Of a stretch of 64,000 nt of DNA, positions 63,619 to 64,000 are shown one piece after another. The notes beneath the pieces are model-generated. The model was not told the DNA's origin, did not search any database, and saw nothing but the letters and a program-made list of their open reading frames with translations. The translations under genes were made by a program, and so were the position numbers. Numbering within the stretch: the stretch's first letter is position 1; each line of letters starts with the position of its first letter. The DNA comes from Diplolepis rosae (taxonomy: Eukaryota; Arthropoda; Insecta; Hymenoptera; Diplolepididae), in assembly GCA_030998225.1 (NCBI GenBank), contig JAPYXD010000250.1, positions 1,984,001 through 2,048,000 on the forward strand, read 5' to 3'.

Positions 63619-64000
63619 GTTACGTACGGGTGGTAGGGATAAATAAATAATTAAATATTATGAACAATAAATTAATATTTACTTGAAAGATGAAGAAGTG
63701 TACGCGGAGGCTTACAAACTGTAGGACACTATTGTGTCCCTTTTTTTTATTTTTAAGTAGGATCGTTTTCGAAATCTTTGCTTTCTCTACTGGCTACCAG
63801 AACGGAATACAAAATGCTAGAATTTCGGTGAAAATAAAATATCTACTAAATTTCGGAAGGGCTCAATAAGAAGGTTTTGCTTCTATATTCAAATAAAATA
63901 TTATAAATTAGGAACGATACAGCTTACCGATATTTGTAGTTAATTCTACCAGTTGTTAGGACAAGAGCAGGAGAAGAAGGCGGTCTTCTATGTCACCTTT
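63619..64000. repeat. LTR-like sequence
   Basis: Borders the truncated integrase. Faint similarity to 48030-48540 (GTACGCGGAGG, CAAACTG, GAACGATACA). Contains AATAAA words but no terminus could be fixed. Confidence 0.35.

Noticed and set aside
1..64000. Polydnavirus or bacterial origin of the window
   Set aside because: No virulence-gene or conserved structural-gene families, no operon layout or ribosome-binding sites; the content is ordinary arthropod transposable elements.

Overview
This window is an AT-rich, transposon-dense stretch of an arthropod (most likely insect) genome. No host protein gene can be supported. Everything that reads as protein is mobile-element coding sequence: mariner transposases, an R1-clade non-LTR retrotransposon family, Ty3/gypsy-like retroelements (some with envelope genes), a Penelope-like element, and two families of DNA transposon with unusually long terminal inverted repeats. 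There are no operons, bacterial promoters or CRISPR arrays. No full-length intact element is present; frameshifts, stops and internal deletions are the rule.

Layout. 0-9.1 kb: AT-rich repeats, a mariner with both ends (1364-2530), a 1.09-kb non-autonomous repeat (2757-3846) and a 2.07-kb element with 640-bp inverted repeats around a broken transposase (7031-9100). 9.7-24 kb: a nest of LTR elements of one family (5' LTR at 9755, envelope remnant at 11.2-12.2 kb, polypurine tract at 14483, 3' LTR from 14496). It is interrupted by a fragment of a second R1-like family, by R1 copy A (17154-21290, 14-bp target duplication) and by a solo LTR (21469-23529) that carries a striking array of stem-loops. 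24-32.5 kb: gypsy pol and LTR pieces, a tRNA-like sequence, R1 copy B, a second mariner, and a gypsy pol remnant ending in integrase, polypurine tract and LTR. 33-35.4 kb: a Penelope-like element with reverse transcriptase and a GIY-YIG endonuclease. 35.9-40.5 kb: a long-TIR DNA transposon with a nearly intact 757-codon ORF broken by a single stop. 41.0-48.0 kb: R1 copy C (the best copy), a second copy of the 1.09-kb repeat, tandem repeats, gypsy gag, R1 copy D. 48-52.7 kb: LTR-like and AT-rich sequence. 52.7-55 kb: R1 copy E, gypsy gag, the right half of a third mariner. 55.2-58 kb: a third copy of the 1.09-kb repeat split by a transposase related to the one at 7.7-8.5 kb. 58-63.6 kb: a decayed retrovirus-like element on the minus strand with integrase, an envelope resembling the chuvirus-type glycoproteins found in insect retroelements, and an accessory reading frame with two double-stranded-RNA-binding-like domains.

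The elements do not cooperate as a pathway; what links them is insertion order. The split LTRs and repeats date several insertions relative to one another, and the R1 copies share internal deletion junctions that point to a mobilised non-autonomous sublineage. The most novel-looking items are the stem-loop array (22888-23278), the long-TIR transposon with its 757-codon ORF, and the dsRNA-binding-like frame beside a retroviral envelope. All family assignments come from reading motifs by eye; no database search was run.
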